From assembly GCA_965223725.1 (NCBI GenBank), contig CBDCXE010000005.1, positions 434,001 to 498,000 on the forward strand: 64,000 nucleotides of DNA, given 5' to 3'. Position 1 is the first letter of the stretch, and each line of letters starts with the position of its first letter. Origin of the DNA: CBDCXE01 sp965223725 [NCBI: Nitrospinota bacterium] (lineage in GTDB: Bacteria; Nitrospinota_A; UBA7883). Made by a program: the position numbers and the translations under genes. Below the pieces are notes generated by a model that had not been told where the DNA came from, did no database searches, and was given only the letters and a program-made list of their open reading frames with translations. Below are positions 8,744-17,009 of the stretch, in pieces.

Positions 8744-10576
8744 TTATAAACCCATGCCCATTTCTATATAGCCGCACGGACAGACTTCGGCGCAGATATG
8801 GCAACCGACACATTTGGTATAGTCGGTGAACATGATCTTGCCCTGCGGCATTTTTTTATCACGCTCGATAGCCTCCCACGGGCAATAGACCCGGCACTGG
8901 TCACACACCAGGCATAGCCCACAGCTCATGCATCTCTTCGCCTCGGCCACAGCCTCTTCCATAGAGATAGTCTGGAAAATTTCTGTAAAACCACCTGTAC
9001 GTGAATCCACAGGGATAGATTTCTCCTCATGACGGTTGACCGCAGGGTAATAGTCAAGGATCATTCCTTTATGCTTTATTATCCTGCTTTTCTGCTTCGG
9101 CCGGGTATCCACACCCTTTAAATAATCATCGATGGAAAGCGCCGCCTTACGACCCTCACCAACAGAGCGGGTCGATATCCCTAAACCGAGCACATCGCCG
9201 CCGGCGAAAACCCCATCTTCAGCGGTCTCCATAGTGTTGCGGTCGATCTTTACCCAACCGCTGTCGCTCGACACAGATTCCATCCCTTCAAACAGCTCTG
9301 GTTTCTGGCCAATACCGATGATCAACGATGTCAGCTCTATGTCAAACTCAGAGCCTTCTATTGGAACAGGGCTTCTTCTGCCGGAACTGTCCGGTTTACC
9401 CAGCTCCATCCGAATACAGCGAACGCCTGTCGCCCTGCCATTGTCCCGCAGCACCTCGACGGGGGCGGACAAATATTCGATCCTTATCCCTTCTTCCTGG
9501 GCTTCCGTGATATCCCGGTCGATGGCGGGCATCTCCTCCAGCGTACGCCGATAGAGGATTGTCACTTCCGCGTTTTCTTCACGTTTGGAAATCCTGGCGG
9601 AATCCAGCGCAGACTTCCCTACGGAATCTGTTTCAGTCTCCGCTTCCTTGATGGCTCTCTTTGTGTCTGCGTCATCAGTATCCAAAGGAGTACGCAAAGA
9701 CGCGCGGGCCGCGTCGATGGCGCTGTCGCCACCGCCTACAACCACGACCTTCGATCCGATATCCACATGGACGCCGGAGTTGACCCGGTTGAGATAGCTG
9801 GCCGCGGTGAACACGTTGGCCGCGTCTTCGCCAGGGATGCCCATGCTGGAGCCTTTGTGCGCCCCGTTCGCCATGTAAATAGCGTCATAATCCTTACGGA
9901 GAGAATCGAAAGAGACATCCTCGCCAACCCGGGTATCACACTTCAGTTCAATACCAAGGCTGAGGATATTGTCAATTTCGGCGTCCAGAATATCCCTGGG
10001 CAGCCGGTATGTCGGTATGCCATAACGAAGCATCCCGCCCGGCTGGCTGAACGCTTCATAAATCGTAACGCTGTGGCCCTTTCTGGCAAGCTGGTATGCG
10101 CACGACAGCCCGGACGGGCCGGAGCCTATCACCGCGATCTTCTTGCCAGTCATTTTATCGGTGAGCTTTTTCAGCTTCAGACCACGCTTCAGGCCATGGT
10201 CGCCTATATACCTCTCCATGTTATTAATGGCAACCGCGCCATCCTTTTTGTTTTTGCGGTTGCATCCGCTTTCGCATGGGTGTGGGCAGATCCTGCCATG
10301 GGTGGCAGGCATAGGGTTTTTATCCGTCAGCAGCCTCCACGCTTCGTCGAAAGATTCCACCTGATTACGTTTGAAATCTTCCGCCTGGGCGATATGGGTC
10401 AGGTATCCACGGATATCCTCGCTGCTGGGGCACTCGAACCGGCACGGGGGAAGTTTCCTCACATAGGTGGGGCACTTCCATGATGTGCCATCGGTTACGA
10501 TTATCTCATCTGCATCGTACTTGCGAAGGTTAAACTCCGCAGGTTGCATCGACATTACATCTGTTAGGCTCGACAT
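8744..10576 (-). CDS. dsrL: DsrL, NAD(P)H-linked Fe-S flavoprotein of the Dsr system
   Basis: Homologous to the small subunit of glutamate synthase. DsrL passes electrons between NAD(P)H and DsrAB. In order: an N-terminal Fe-S region (Cys35, Cys45, Cys49, then ICPHPCESGC at 97-105), an FAD Rossmann motif IAVIGSGPSGLSCAY near 148-161, an NAD(P) Rossmann motif VVVVGGGDSAIDAAR near 277-291, and two C-terminal ferredoxin motifs (CMSCGLCLVCDQC and CVGCHICAEVCPCG). The NAD(P) domain is interrupted by a charged insert of roughly 44 residues (about 293-336) before EVTILYRR. At 610 residues the protein stops right after the last cluster. It is 14 bp from dsrB and clearly in the same operon. Confidence 0.9.
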   Translation of the reverse strand: MSSLTDVMSMQPAEFNLRKYDADEIIVTDGTSWKCPTYVRKLPPCRFECPSSEDIRGYLTHIAQAEDFKRNQVESFDEAWRLLTDKNPMPATHGRICPHPCESGCNRKNKKDGAVAINNMERYIGDHGLKRGLKLKKLTDKMTGKKIAVIGSGPSGLSCAYQLARKGHSVTIYEAFSQPGGMLRYGIPTYRLPRDILDAEIDNILSLGIELKCDTRVGEDVSFDSLRKDYDAIYMANGAHKGSSMGIPGEDAANVFTAASYLNRVNSGVHVDIGSKVVVVGGGDSAIDAARASLRTPLDTDDADTKRAIKEAETETDSVGKSALDSARISKREENAEVTILYRRTLEEMPAIDRDITEAQEEGIRIEYLSAPVEVLRDNGRATGVRCIRMELGKPDSSGRRSPVPIEGSEFDIELTSLIIGIGQKPELFEGMESVSSDSGWVKIDRNTMETAEDGVFAGGDVLGLGISTRSVGEGRKAALSIDDYLKGVDTRPKQKSRIIKHKGMILDYYPAVNRHEEKSIPVDSRTGGFTEIFQTISMEEAVAEAKRCMSCGLCLVCDQCRVYCPWEAIERDKKMPQGKIMFTDYTKCVGCHICAEVCPCGYIEMGMGL

Positions 10577-10590
10577 TCTTTTAACCCCTC

Positions 10591-11682
10591 CTACAGACGG
10601 ACGTGGGTGGATGTATTGAACGTGCTGCGAGCCGTGGCCGTGTCGTCAATATGATACTTGGTGAACGGAAAGCCGGTCAGCTCGAAAAATTTCTTCCAGC
10701 CGATACGTTCCACCCATTCGCCCAATCGCTCATACTTTTTGGCGGACCCTTTGTAGACCTCGATAATCTTGCGGACAGCGTCGCCCACTTCCGGCCATCT
10801 TGGCGGGTTGTTCGGCAGACCCCATACGGCAAGCTTCATAAAAGAAGGTCCGTTCCGGGTGCTGGCGGTTTTGCCGCCCAGCCAGATCGACAGGGTGTCG
10901 GTCTCTGCGTCGCGGATCTCCATGGTGGGGCACTGGCCGTGGCAAGCGCCGCAATACATACACTTCTCATCCACAACCTCCAGGGATGTTTTGCCCACTT
11001 CATCAGGCCTCGGCCGGATGGCCGCCACAGGGCAGATGGCCACCACCTTCGGCAACTCGCAGATCCCCACACCCTCCGGCTTGATCACCGGTGGATGATG
11101 ATGCTGCAGGTTGATCGAAAGGTCGGCCTGGCCGCCGCAGTTGATCTGGCAGCATGAGGCGGCGATTTTCACCCTGGCGGGCAGGTCGTTGTCTGTGACG
11201 AACTCATGAAACAGCTCGTCCATCAAAGCCTTCACCGACCCGGCTGCGTCTGTGCCAGGAAGGTTGCAATGCAGCCAGCCCTGGGTATGAACGACGTTGG
11301 AAACGGAATGGCCCGTGCCGCCCACAGGAAAGCCGATGACCTCATCAACTTCCTTGATCAGCGGATCGATGTCGTCTTCATTCGCCAGGAGGAACTCCAC
11401 GTTCGCCCGGCTGGTGAACCGCAGGAACCCCTGGCAATATTTATCGGCGATGTCGCAAATGCTGCGCACCGTATCCACGCCCATGGTGCGGGGCGAGCCG
11501 GCGCGGACGGTATAGAGCCGGTCGCCGTTGTGCGCTTCATGCACCAGCACACCCGGCCTCAGCTTCTCGTGATATTTCCACTGGCCATAATTTTTGGCCA
11601 TCAGTGGATGAAGATTCTTGGTATGGTCCGGCGCCCCGTTATCCCTGGGGCCCTTTTTTCTTTCTACTGTTCCTGTAGCCAT
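10591..11682 (-). CDS. dsrB: Dissimilatory sulfite reductase beta subunit
   Basis: Beta subunit of DsrAB, which interconverts sulfite and the sulfur-loaded DsrC at a siroheme-Fe4S4 centre. The cluster/siroheme cysteines are visible at HTQGWLHCN (Cys139) and ASCCQINCGG (Cys177, 178, 182). A ferredoxin domain follows, with ICPVAAIRP and KCMYCGACHGQCP. The C-terminal PNNPPRWPEVG and WVERIGW segments are typical of DsrB. Length 363 matches the family. The segment after the cysteine cluster (GGQADLSIN) differs from the GAVHCSDI I recall for many sulfate reducers, which hints at the oxidative or a deep lineage but is not decisive. Gap to dsrA is 12 bp. Confidence 0.96.
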   Translation of the reverse strand: MATGTVERKKGPRDNGAPDHTKNLHPLMAKNYGQWKYHEKLRPGVLVHEAHNGDRLYTVRAGSPRTMGVDTVRSICDIADKYCQGFLRFTSRANVEFLLANEDDIDPLIKEVDEVIGFPVGGTGHSVSNVVHTQGWLHCNLPGTDAAGSVKALMDELFHEFVTDNDLPARVKIAASCCQINCGGQADLSINLQHHHPPVIKPEGVGICELPKVVAICPVAAIRPRPDEVGKTSLEVVDEKCMYCGACHGQCPTMEIRDAETDTLSIWLGGKTASTRNGPSFMKLAVWGLPNNPPRWPEVGDAVRKIIEVYKGSAKKYERLGEWVERIGWKKFFELTGFPFTKYHIDDTATARSTFNTSTHVRL

Positions 11683-11694
11683 ATTTATACTCCC

Positions 11695-12969
11695 TTAACC
11701 TGCTGTTTCCGTTGTTTCGTATTCCTCACTGCGAACAGCAGGATCATGTTCCGACTCTCCATCCAACAAGCCAGGCGCCAATTCCTCGAACTTGATGTAC
11801 GGGTTGGTGCGTGGCGCGACGACCATCTGTGGATCAGGCTCCAGCCCGACGCCTTCCAGAAATGTGCCCAGGCCGACCCGGGCGATGAACTCGCCGATCC
11901 GCTCATGCTCGTGGGCGTGCTCACCCCAGAAATCCCAGATCCGGTCGACCAGGTCGGTCAGTTGGTCCCAATCCTCTTCCGTCTCCAGCTTCATGAAAGG
12001 AACGATGACAGAGCTCATGGTGTCGCCGATTTTCAATGTGCGTTTGCCGCCGAGCAGAATGGTGGCCCCTTTATCGTCGCCCACCGCCAGCGCTTTGTGC
12101 ATCACGTTGATGCAGTGCATGCAGCGCACACAGTTTTCGTCATCGACTTCTATTTTCTTGTCAGCGATCTTCAGGGAGATGCAGTTGGTCGGGCATCGTG
12201 TGATAACGTTGTCCACCACATAGTCCGGCCCATGCTTGTCCACAAACTTCGCCACTTCATCCTGGTCGATCTTCATAGGCCCGCGCCAGGTGCCGATGAC
12301 CGGCATATCAGAGCGCTGCATGCTGCAGGCGCAGTCGTTGGCGCAGCCGGAAAGCTTGAACTTGTATTTGTATGGAAATTCCGGGCGGTGAAGCTGGCTG
12401 ATATATGTGTTGGTGAGGTGTGTGGTGAGGCCCATGGTGTCGAAACAGGACATTTCGCATCGGGCGTGGCCCACACAGCAAGACAATGTTCTGAGAGCGC
12501 CGCCGGAGCCGCCCAAATCCCAACCATGCTCGAACAGCTCCTCCGCAGCGTCGAACGTGGTCTCGTTATCGGTGCCCAGCAGAAGGATGTCGCCGGTCAT
12601 GCCATGCATCTGCATGATGCCTGCGCCATGCCTGTCCCATACGTCACAAAGGTCCCGAAGTGTCTCTGTTGAATAGACCCAACCGGAAGGGGGAATAACA
12701 CGGATAGTGTGGAACTGCGCAATATCCGGATACTCGTCAGCCAATTCTGAATATCGGGCAATAACACCGCCACCATAACCATCGACATTGAGCACAGTAC
12801 CTTGCCAATAGTTCCATTTATCTTCATATGATTGATTTAATTGGCCTAATAGCTGTGAGACAGCAGGCTTTTTCTTGGAAAGAGTTTTCAGCTCTTTAAC
12901 GAAGCTGGGCCATGGGCCAGATTCCAGCTCATCCACCAGCGAAGTGTCTATTTTCTTATCTTCGGACAT
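11695..12969 (-). CDS. dsrA: Dissimilatory sulfite reductase alpha subunit
   Basis: Alpha subunit of the DsrAB heterotetramer. The siroheme-Fe4S4 binding cysteines are Cys165 and Cys171 (SCCVGHARCEMSC) and Cys209 and Cys213 (SGCANDCACSM). A ferredoxin domain follows, with Cys259 and Cys263 (RCPTNC) and Cys280, 283, 286 (CVRCMHC). Length 424 fits the family. The start at 12969 has AAGGA about eight bases upstream. It is the first gene of dsrABL, and a promoter-like region with an FNR-like site lies 120-135 bp upstream. The last 25 residues are acidic and poorly conserved. Confidence 0.97.
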   Translation of the reverse strand: MSEDKKIDTSLVDELESGPWPSFVKELKTLSKKKPAVSQLLGQLNQSYEDKWNYWQGTVLNVDGYGGGVIARYSELADEYPDIAQFHTIRVIPPSGWVYSTETLRDLCDVWDRHGAGIMQMHGMTGDILLLGTDNETTFDAAEELFEHGWDLGGSGGALRTLSCCVGHARCEMSCFDTMGLTTHLTNTYISQLHRPEFPYKYKFKLSGCANDCACSMQRSDMPVIGTWRGPMKIDQDEVAKFVDKHGPDYVVDNVITRCPTNCISLKIADKKIEVDDENCVRCMHCINVMHKALAVGDDKGATILLGGKRTLKIGDTMSSVIVPFMKLETEEDWDQLTDLVDRIWDFWGEHAHEHERIGEFIARVGLGTFLEGVGLEPDPQMVVAPRTNPYIKFEELAPGLLDGESEHDPAVRSEEYETTETAG

Positions 12970-13090
12970 ATTTAATTCCTTTCAAATCAGTCTATTGAAC
13001 TATGGTCAAATTTAGTAATCATTACCCCGATTTTCAGCTTGTAAATACAGTTAGATGTCTTCACCCTGTATTCGATTCTATATATTTTAT

Positions 13091-13104
13091 CAGATTTGGA
13101 TCAA
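13091..13104 (-). promoter_or_regulatory. FNR-like site upstream of dsrA
   Basis: The minus strand reads TTGAT-CCAA-ATCTG, matching 8 of 10 bases of the FNR consensus TTGAT-N4-ATCAA. AT-rich -10-like sequence (TATAGAAT) follows about 16 bases on. A Crp/Fnr-type regulator is encoded at 36823-37500. The rest of the 237-bp region from 12970 to 13206 holds no gene. Confidence 0.4.
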
Positions 13105-13206
13105 ACAAAATATATTAATCTAAAACAAGACTGAGTTTAACTATAACCAATCCCGGCATGGCGAGCAAGCGATAGGATGGCCCTGTATTAGCAGGGACAA
13201 ACTGAT

Positions 13207-13773
13207 TCAGGCCTTCGATTCACTCGGCACCACGTTCGATATAACGAACCGGAATTTGTAGAGCACTGTTTCATTATCAATCTTTAACGGTATATCCAGC
13301 CCAAATGTTTTTCCTTTGTTGTCATACGCCTTTTCAGTAATAAAATTGAAAAGCGGATAAACATACCAGGTCAGATCTTCCAGCTTCTTGATATTCTTCA
13401 CCGGCGCCACGGCGTCAATCTTTTTCTCCTTTGGACCGATAACCGTGGCCGGGGGCTCGTCTTTTCTATCGGTCAACATGCTTTCGATGTTCGCCACTCC
13501 ATATTTTATTCCGTCTATGTGGATGTAGGAGGCTTCGGCCCAATTCACTGTCAATGAACGCTCGCTCTTGTTCGCCATCTCCATATGGATCTTCTTCTCA
13601 TCCATCCAGAACCGGATGTCGATCTTGTCGTCGCTGAATTCCTTTTTGCCGGAAGGTTCCGGCTCGGTCATGCTGTACTGGTACCAGTAGTTATACGCCG
13701 TTAAGCTGGCGCAAGACTGGACCAGCGCAATTGACAGCAATATTACCGTGACCCGTAAAATATATTTTTTCAT
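13207..13773 (-). CDS. Putative lipoprotein
   Basis: A 188-residue exported protein. Residues 1-21 form a signal peptide ending at VQSCAS, an acceptable lipobox with the acylated Cys at position 21, so it is likely anchored to the inner or outer membrane. The mature part is rich in charged residues and predicted beta strands, with no domain I recognise. It starts 7 bp after the metH stop, so it is probably co-transcribed with the methionine synthase genes, but no functional link is apparent. Confidence 0.75.
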   Translation of the reverse strand: MKKYILRVTVILLSIALVQSCASLTAYNYWYQYSMTEPEPSGKKEFSDDKIDIRFWMDEKKIHMEMANKSERSLTVNWAEASYIHIDGIKYGVANIESMLTDRKDEPPATVIGPKEKKIDAVAPVKNIKKLEDLTWYVYPLFNFITEKAYDNKGKTFGLDIPLKIDNETVLYKFRFVISNVVPSESKA

Positions 13774-13780
13774 CTGTTAA

Positions 13781-16186
13781 CTATGCCACTTCCTGCCTGG
13801 CCTGGTCAATAAGGCCGGTTGTCACATCCACTATACCGCCCACATCCTTTCCATATGCGCCCGCCCCGATCTCGTGGGCGAACGTGTTGGTCACCACGGC
13901 GCCGCCTATCATCACCTTGTATGGCAGGTTATCGGCCCGGACCTTGTCGATCACCACTTTCATCTGCATCATCGTTGTTGTCATCAGCGCCGACAACGCT
14001 ATTATATCTGCGTTATGCTCTTTCGCCTTTTCCAGAATTTCTTCCATCGGCACGCTTTTGCCAAGGTCTATCACATTAAACCCGAAGTTGGAGAGCATGA
14101 TACAACAAATATTTTTGCCGATGTCATGAATGTCGCCCTTCACCGTGGCGAACACCACCGTCCCCTTGTCCGGCATGGCGCCGTTCGATTTCAATACAGG
14201 GTCGAGCACCACCATCCCCCGTTTCATGGTGTCCGCCGCGGCCACCAGGTGCGGGATGAATTTTTTCCGTTGCGCGAACAGGTCGCCCAGCTTTCGTATG
14301 GCCGGGGTCATCACATCGGCGAAGATTTCCATGGCGTCGATTTTTTCATCCAGCGCTTTTTTGATTAGCGAGTCTATGGAGCCTTTGTCACCCTCCAGAA
14401 CAGCGCTGGCGATCTGCTCGCGGGTTGTCTTCGGCGCCGCTTCGCCATCATCGGCGTTGTCATCGCTCTCCATCATGTCGATGTACAGCCTGCACTGCGG
14501 GTCGCGATTGCAAAACAGCGATGACGCCGCGATCGATTGATTGGCCTGCTCGTTGTACGGGTTCATGATCGCCGCGTCCAGCCCGGCGCCCATGGCCATG
14601 GAGAGGAAAGAGCTGTTGATCAGGCCCCGCTCCGGCAGGCCGAACGATACGTTGGAGGCGCCGACCAGGGCAGGGCAGCCGAACTGTCGCCTGACTTCCC
14701 GGATTGTTTCCAGCGTCTGCCGCGCGCCCTCCTGCATGGCGGAGACCACCAGCGCCAGGCAATCGAATATCACCTTGTCTTTGGTGACGCCATGATCCTC
14801 CAGGTAGAGCAGAATTTTCTCGGCGATTTTCAACCGCTCCACCGCGGTCTCCGGAATATCGTCGCCGCTCAGCAACGCGATGACCGAAGCGCCGTGGCGT
14901 TTGACCAGCGGGGTCACTTCCTCCAGCCGCTCGGTCTCTCCGTTGATGGAGTTGATCAACGCCCGGCCCGGATACACCTCCAGCCCCGCCTCCAGCGCGG
15001 ATACGTATGAGCTGTCTATCACGATCGGCAGCGGCGTCACGTTCTGCATCGCCACCACCGCCTTGCGCATCGATTCCGCCTCATCCACCAGCGGCACACC
15101 CACATTGACATCCAGCGCGTGGGCGCCCGCCTCATACTGTTTTCTGGCGTCGGAGATAATCATGTCCAGCTTTCCATCCTTGATCGACTGGGCAAACGCT
15201 TTCCGGCCGGTGGGGTTGATCTTCTCGCCGATCTTGACGAACGGCTGACCTTCGCCCGGCTGCAGGGTGACCATCCGGCTGGTGAGCGACAAAACCTGCT
15301 TCGCATCCCTAATTTTCGGTGTCATATCATCCACTATTGCGCGGATCATGCTGATATATTCCGGCGTGGTGCCGCAGCACCCACCGATGATGTTGGCGCC
15401 TGCATCTGCGAACGGCTTGCAAAACTTCGCCACTTCATCCATCGGGGTTTCGAACACTGTCCTGCCATCTTTATGGACCGGCAAGCCTGCGTTCGGCTGC
15501 ACCGATATCGGCAGCGAGGTGGAGACTGCGAGGCGCTCCACCGTGTCGAGCATCGGCTCCGGTCCGGTGGAGCAGTTCACGCCGATGATGTCCACACCCA
15601 GGCCCTCCAGCGTCGCCACCGTGGTGATCGGGTCGGTGCCGGTGTCGGTGACGCCGTCGGAGTTGAATGTCATCGACGCCAGCAGCGGTATGTCGCATCG
15701 AACGTCGTTCGCCGCGATCACCGCCGCCTTCATCTCCATCAGGTCGAACATCGTCTCGATCACCAGCAGGTCCACCCCCGCCGATACCAACACCTCGATC
15801 TGTTCCTTGAATATGCCGACGCCCTCGCGGAACGATATGTCCCCCGTCGGCGCCATGATGCCGCCCAGCGGGCCGATATCCCCGGCGATGATGCAGTTCG
15901 GTCCGCCGGCACGCGCCAGCTTCACCGCTTCACGGTTGATCTCTTTCAGTTGCGAGTGCGCGCCATACTCGGCAAGGCGGAGCCGGCTGGCGCCGAAGGT
16001 GTTGGTTAATAATATTTGGGCCCCGGCGCCTGCGTATTGGCTGTGGACGTCGCGGATTCGGTCGGGCCGCTCCAGATTCCACAGGTCGGGCGCGTGCCCA
16101 TCCGGCAGACCGGCGCCCTGCAACAGCGCGCCCATGCTGCCGTCCAGCACCAGGATATGCTTTTTCAGCTCCGCGAGAAATGACAT
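13781..16186 (-). CDS. metH: Cobalamin-dependent methionine synthase, short form without activation domain
   Basis: Transfers the methyl group of methyltetrahydrofolate to homocysteine through cobalamin. Modules in order: the homocysteine-binding barrel (DGSMGALLQ at the N-terminus; zinc cysteines in GVNCSTGP and NIIGGCCGTT), the pterin-binding barrel (IGEKINPTGRK near 320), the cap helices, and the B12 Rossmann domain with GDIHDIGKN, whose His coordinates cobalt. It ends at 801 residues, against about 1,200 for full MetH, because the C-terminal AdoMet-binding activation module is missing. That module is encoded separately just upstream at 16209-16823, 22 bp away. Confidence 0.95.
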   Translation of the reverse strand: MSFLAELKKHILVLDGSMGALLQGAGLPDGHAPDLWNLERPDRIRDVHSQYAGAGAQILLTNTFGASRLRLAEYGAHSQLKEINREAVKLARAGGPNCIIAGDIGPLGGIMAPTGDISFREGVGIFKEQIEVLVSAGVDLLVIETMFDLMEMKAAVIAANDVRCDIPLLASMTFNSDGVTDTGTDPITTVATLEGLGVDIIGVNCSTGPEPMLDTVERLAVSTSLPISVQPNAGLPVHKDGRTVFETPMDEVAKFCKPFADAGANIIGGCCGTTPEYISMIRAIVDDMTPKIRDAKQVLSLTSRMVTLQPGEGQPFVKIGEKINPTGRKAFAQSIKDGKLDMIISDARKQYEAGAHALDVNVGVPLVDEAESMRKAVVAMQNVTPLPIVIDSSYVSALEAGLEVYPGRALINSINGETERLEEVTPLVKRHGASVIALLSGDDIPETAVERLKIAEKILLYLEDHGVTKDKVIFDCLALVVSAMQEGARQTLETIREVRRQFGCPALVGASNVSFGLPERGLINSSFLSMAMGAGLDAAIMNPYNEQANQSIAASSLFCNRDPQCRLYIDMMESDDNADDGEAAPKTTREQIASAVLEGDKGSIDSLIKKALDEKIDAMEIFADVMTPAIRKLGDLFAQRKKFIPHLVAAADTMKRGMVVLDPVLKSNGAMPDKGTVVFATVKGDIHDIGKNICCIMLSNFGFNVIDLGKSVPMEEILEKAKEHNADIIALSALMTTTMMQMKVVIDKVRADNLPYKVMIGGAVVTNTFAHEIGAGAYGKDVGGIVDVTTGLIDQARQEVA

Positions 16187-16208
16187 ATTAATGTACTGCT
16201 TTCAATAA

Positions 16209-16823
16209 TTACTTCCATCCTATTACAGCCGAGACCGATTTCCTCGGTATCATTATAGAGGTGTCGGTCAACGCAATGCCGATCCTGTCCGCCTCCGTCA
16301 GCGCCAGCAGGTTCGACTGATTCTCCAGCTCCCAGTCGCCATAGCCGGGTGAATACCGTTTGGTGCGCTCGTAACCCGCCTTTTTGAATACGCGTTCGAT
16401 GGTTTCATCCACCCGGTCCGCCATGTAATCCGCCATCCACCCGCCGATGGCGTCCAGCAGGTAAGACTCGGTCACCTCGCCAGCGTTTGCCAGCCGTTCG
16501 ATTTCATCCTCCAGGCCGGGGCCAATGGTGCACGCCAGCGCCGAAACGTATTCGCACTGGTCCAGATGTTTCTTTATAGTTTTGCCTGTGAATACTTCGT
16601 CCATCGCTTTTTCGTTTTCCGCAATCAGCAGGTTTCGGTAGATACCTTTGCCATGGATTAAAGTGTATGCCCGGTCGATGCTATGTTTGATCGCTTCGCG
16701 CAGCGGTTTCTCTTCCAGCTGGTCCAGGCGCTCGATTTTCGAGATCCTCATCTCGCGCAGCACCCGCTCCGGCTCTATTGTGAACGGGATATTCTGCAGT
16801 ATAACAGTTTCTTTATTAATCAT
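16209..16823 (-). CDS. Stand-alone methionine synthase activation-domain protein
   Basis: A 204-residue protein that corresponds to the AdoMet-binding reactivation module of MetH (PF02965 type). Diagnostic segments are RYSPGYGDWELENQ near 165 and the C-terminal IGIALTDTSIMIPRKSVSAVIG, equivalent to the AdoMet-binding core. In full-length MetH this module re-methylates cob(II)alamin using AdoMet and a reductant. Here it is the first gene of an operon with the truncated metH, so the two polypeptides probably work together. The N-terminal 60 residues are helical and specific to stand-alone forms. Confidence 0.88.
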   Translation of the reverse strand: MINKETVILQNIPFTIEPERVLREMRISKIERLDQLEEKPLREAIKHSIDRAYTLIHGKGIYRNLLIAENEKAMDEVFTGKTIKKHLDQCEYVSALACTIGPGLEDEIERLANAGEVTESYLLDAIGGWMADYMADRVDETIERVFKKAGYERTKRYSPGYGDWELENQSNLLALTEADRIGIALTDTSIMIPRKSVSAVIGWK

Positions 16824-16835
16824 CTAACCATCGTC

Positions 16836-16860
16836 AAGCTAAAACACTTTATTTTAGCTT
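16836..16860. promoter_or_regulatory. Inverted repeat upstream of the methionine synthase operon
   Basis: AAGCTAAAA and TTTTAGCTT form a perfect 9-bp inverted repeat with a 7-base centre, starting 13 bp before the start codon at 16823. It could be an operator or form a hairpin near the transcript start. The remaining gap up to 17010 is AT-rich with no gene I can support. Confidence 0.35.
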
Positions 16861-17009
16861 AATGAAAATTTCGGTGTTGGAAATTTATTTAAAGCGCTTA
16901 GATGCTAGCCGTAATAGTGCAAAAAGAGTAGGAATTTCATTGTCTATTGAATTACTGAAACCAAAATCTTTTCCAACGATGTTCGAGAAAACCAAGCCAG
17001 GTGGATTTT

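Noticed and set aside
11206-12672. Long plus-strand frame opposite dsrB/dsrA
   Set aside because: Antisense shadow spanning two certain genes and their junction.
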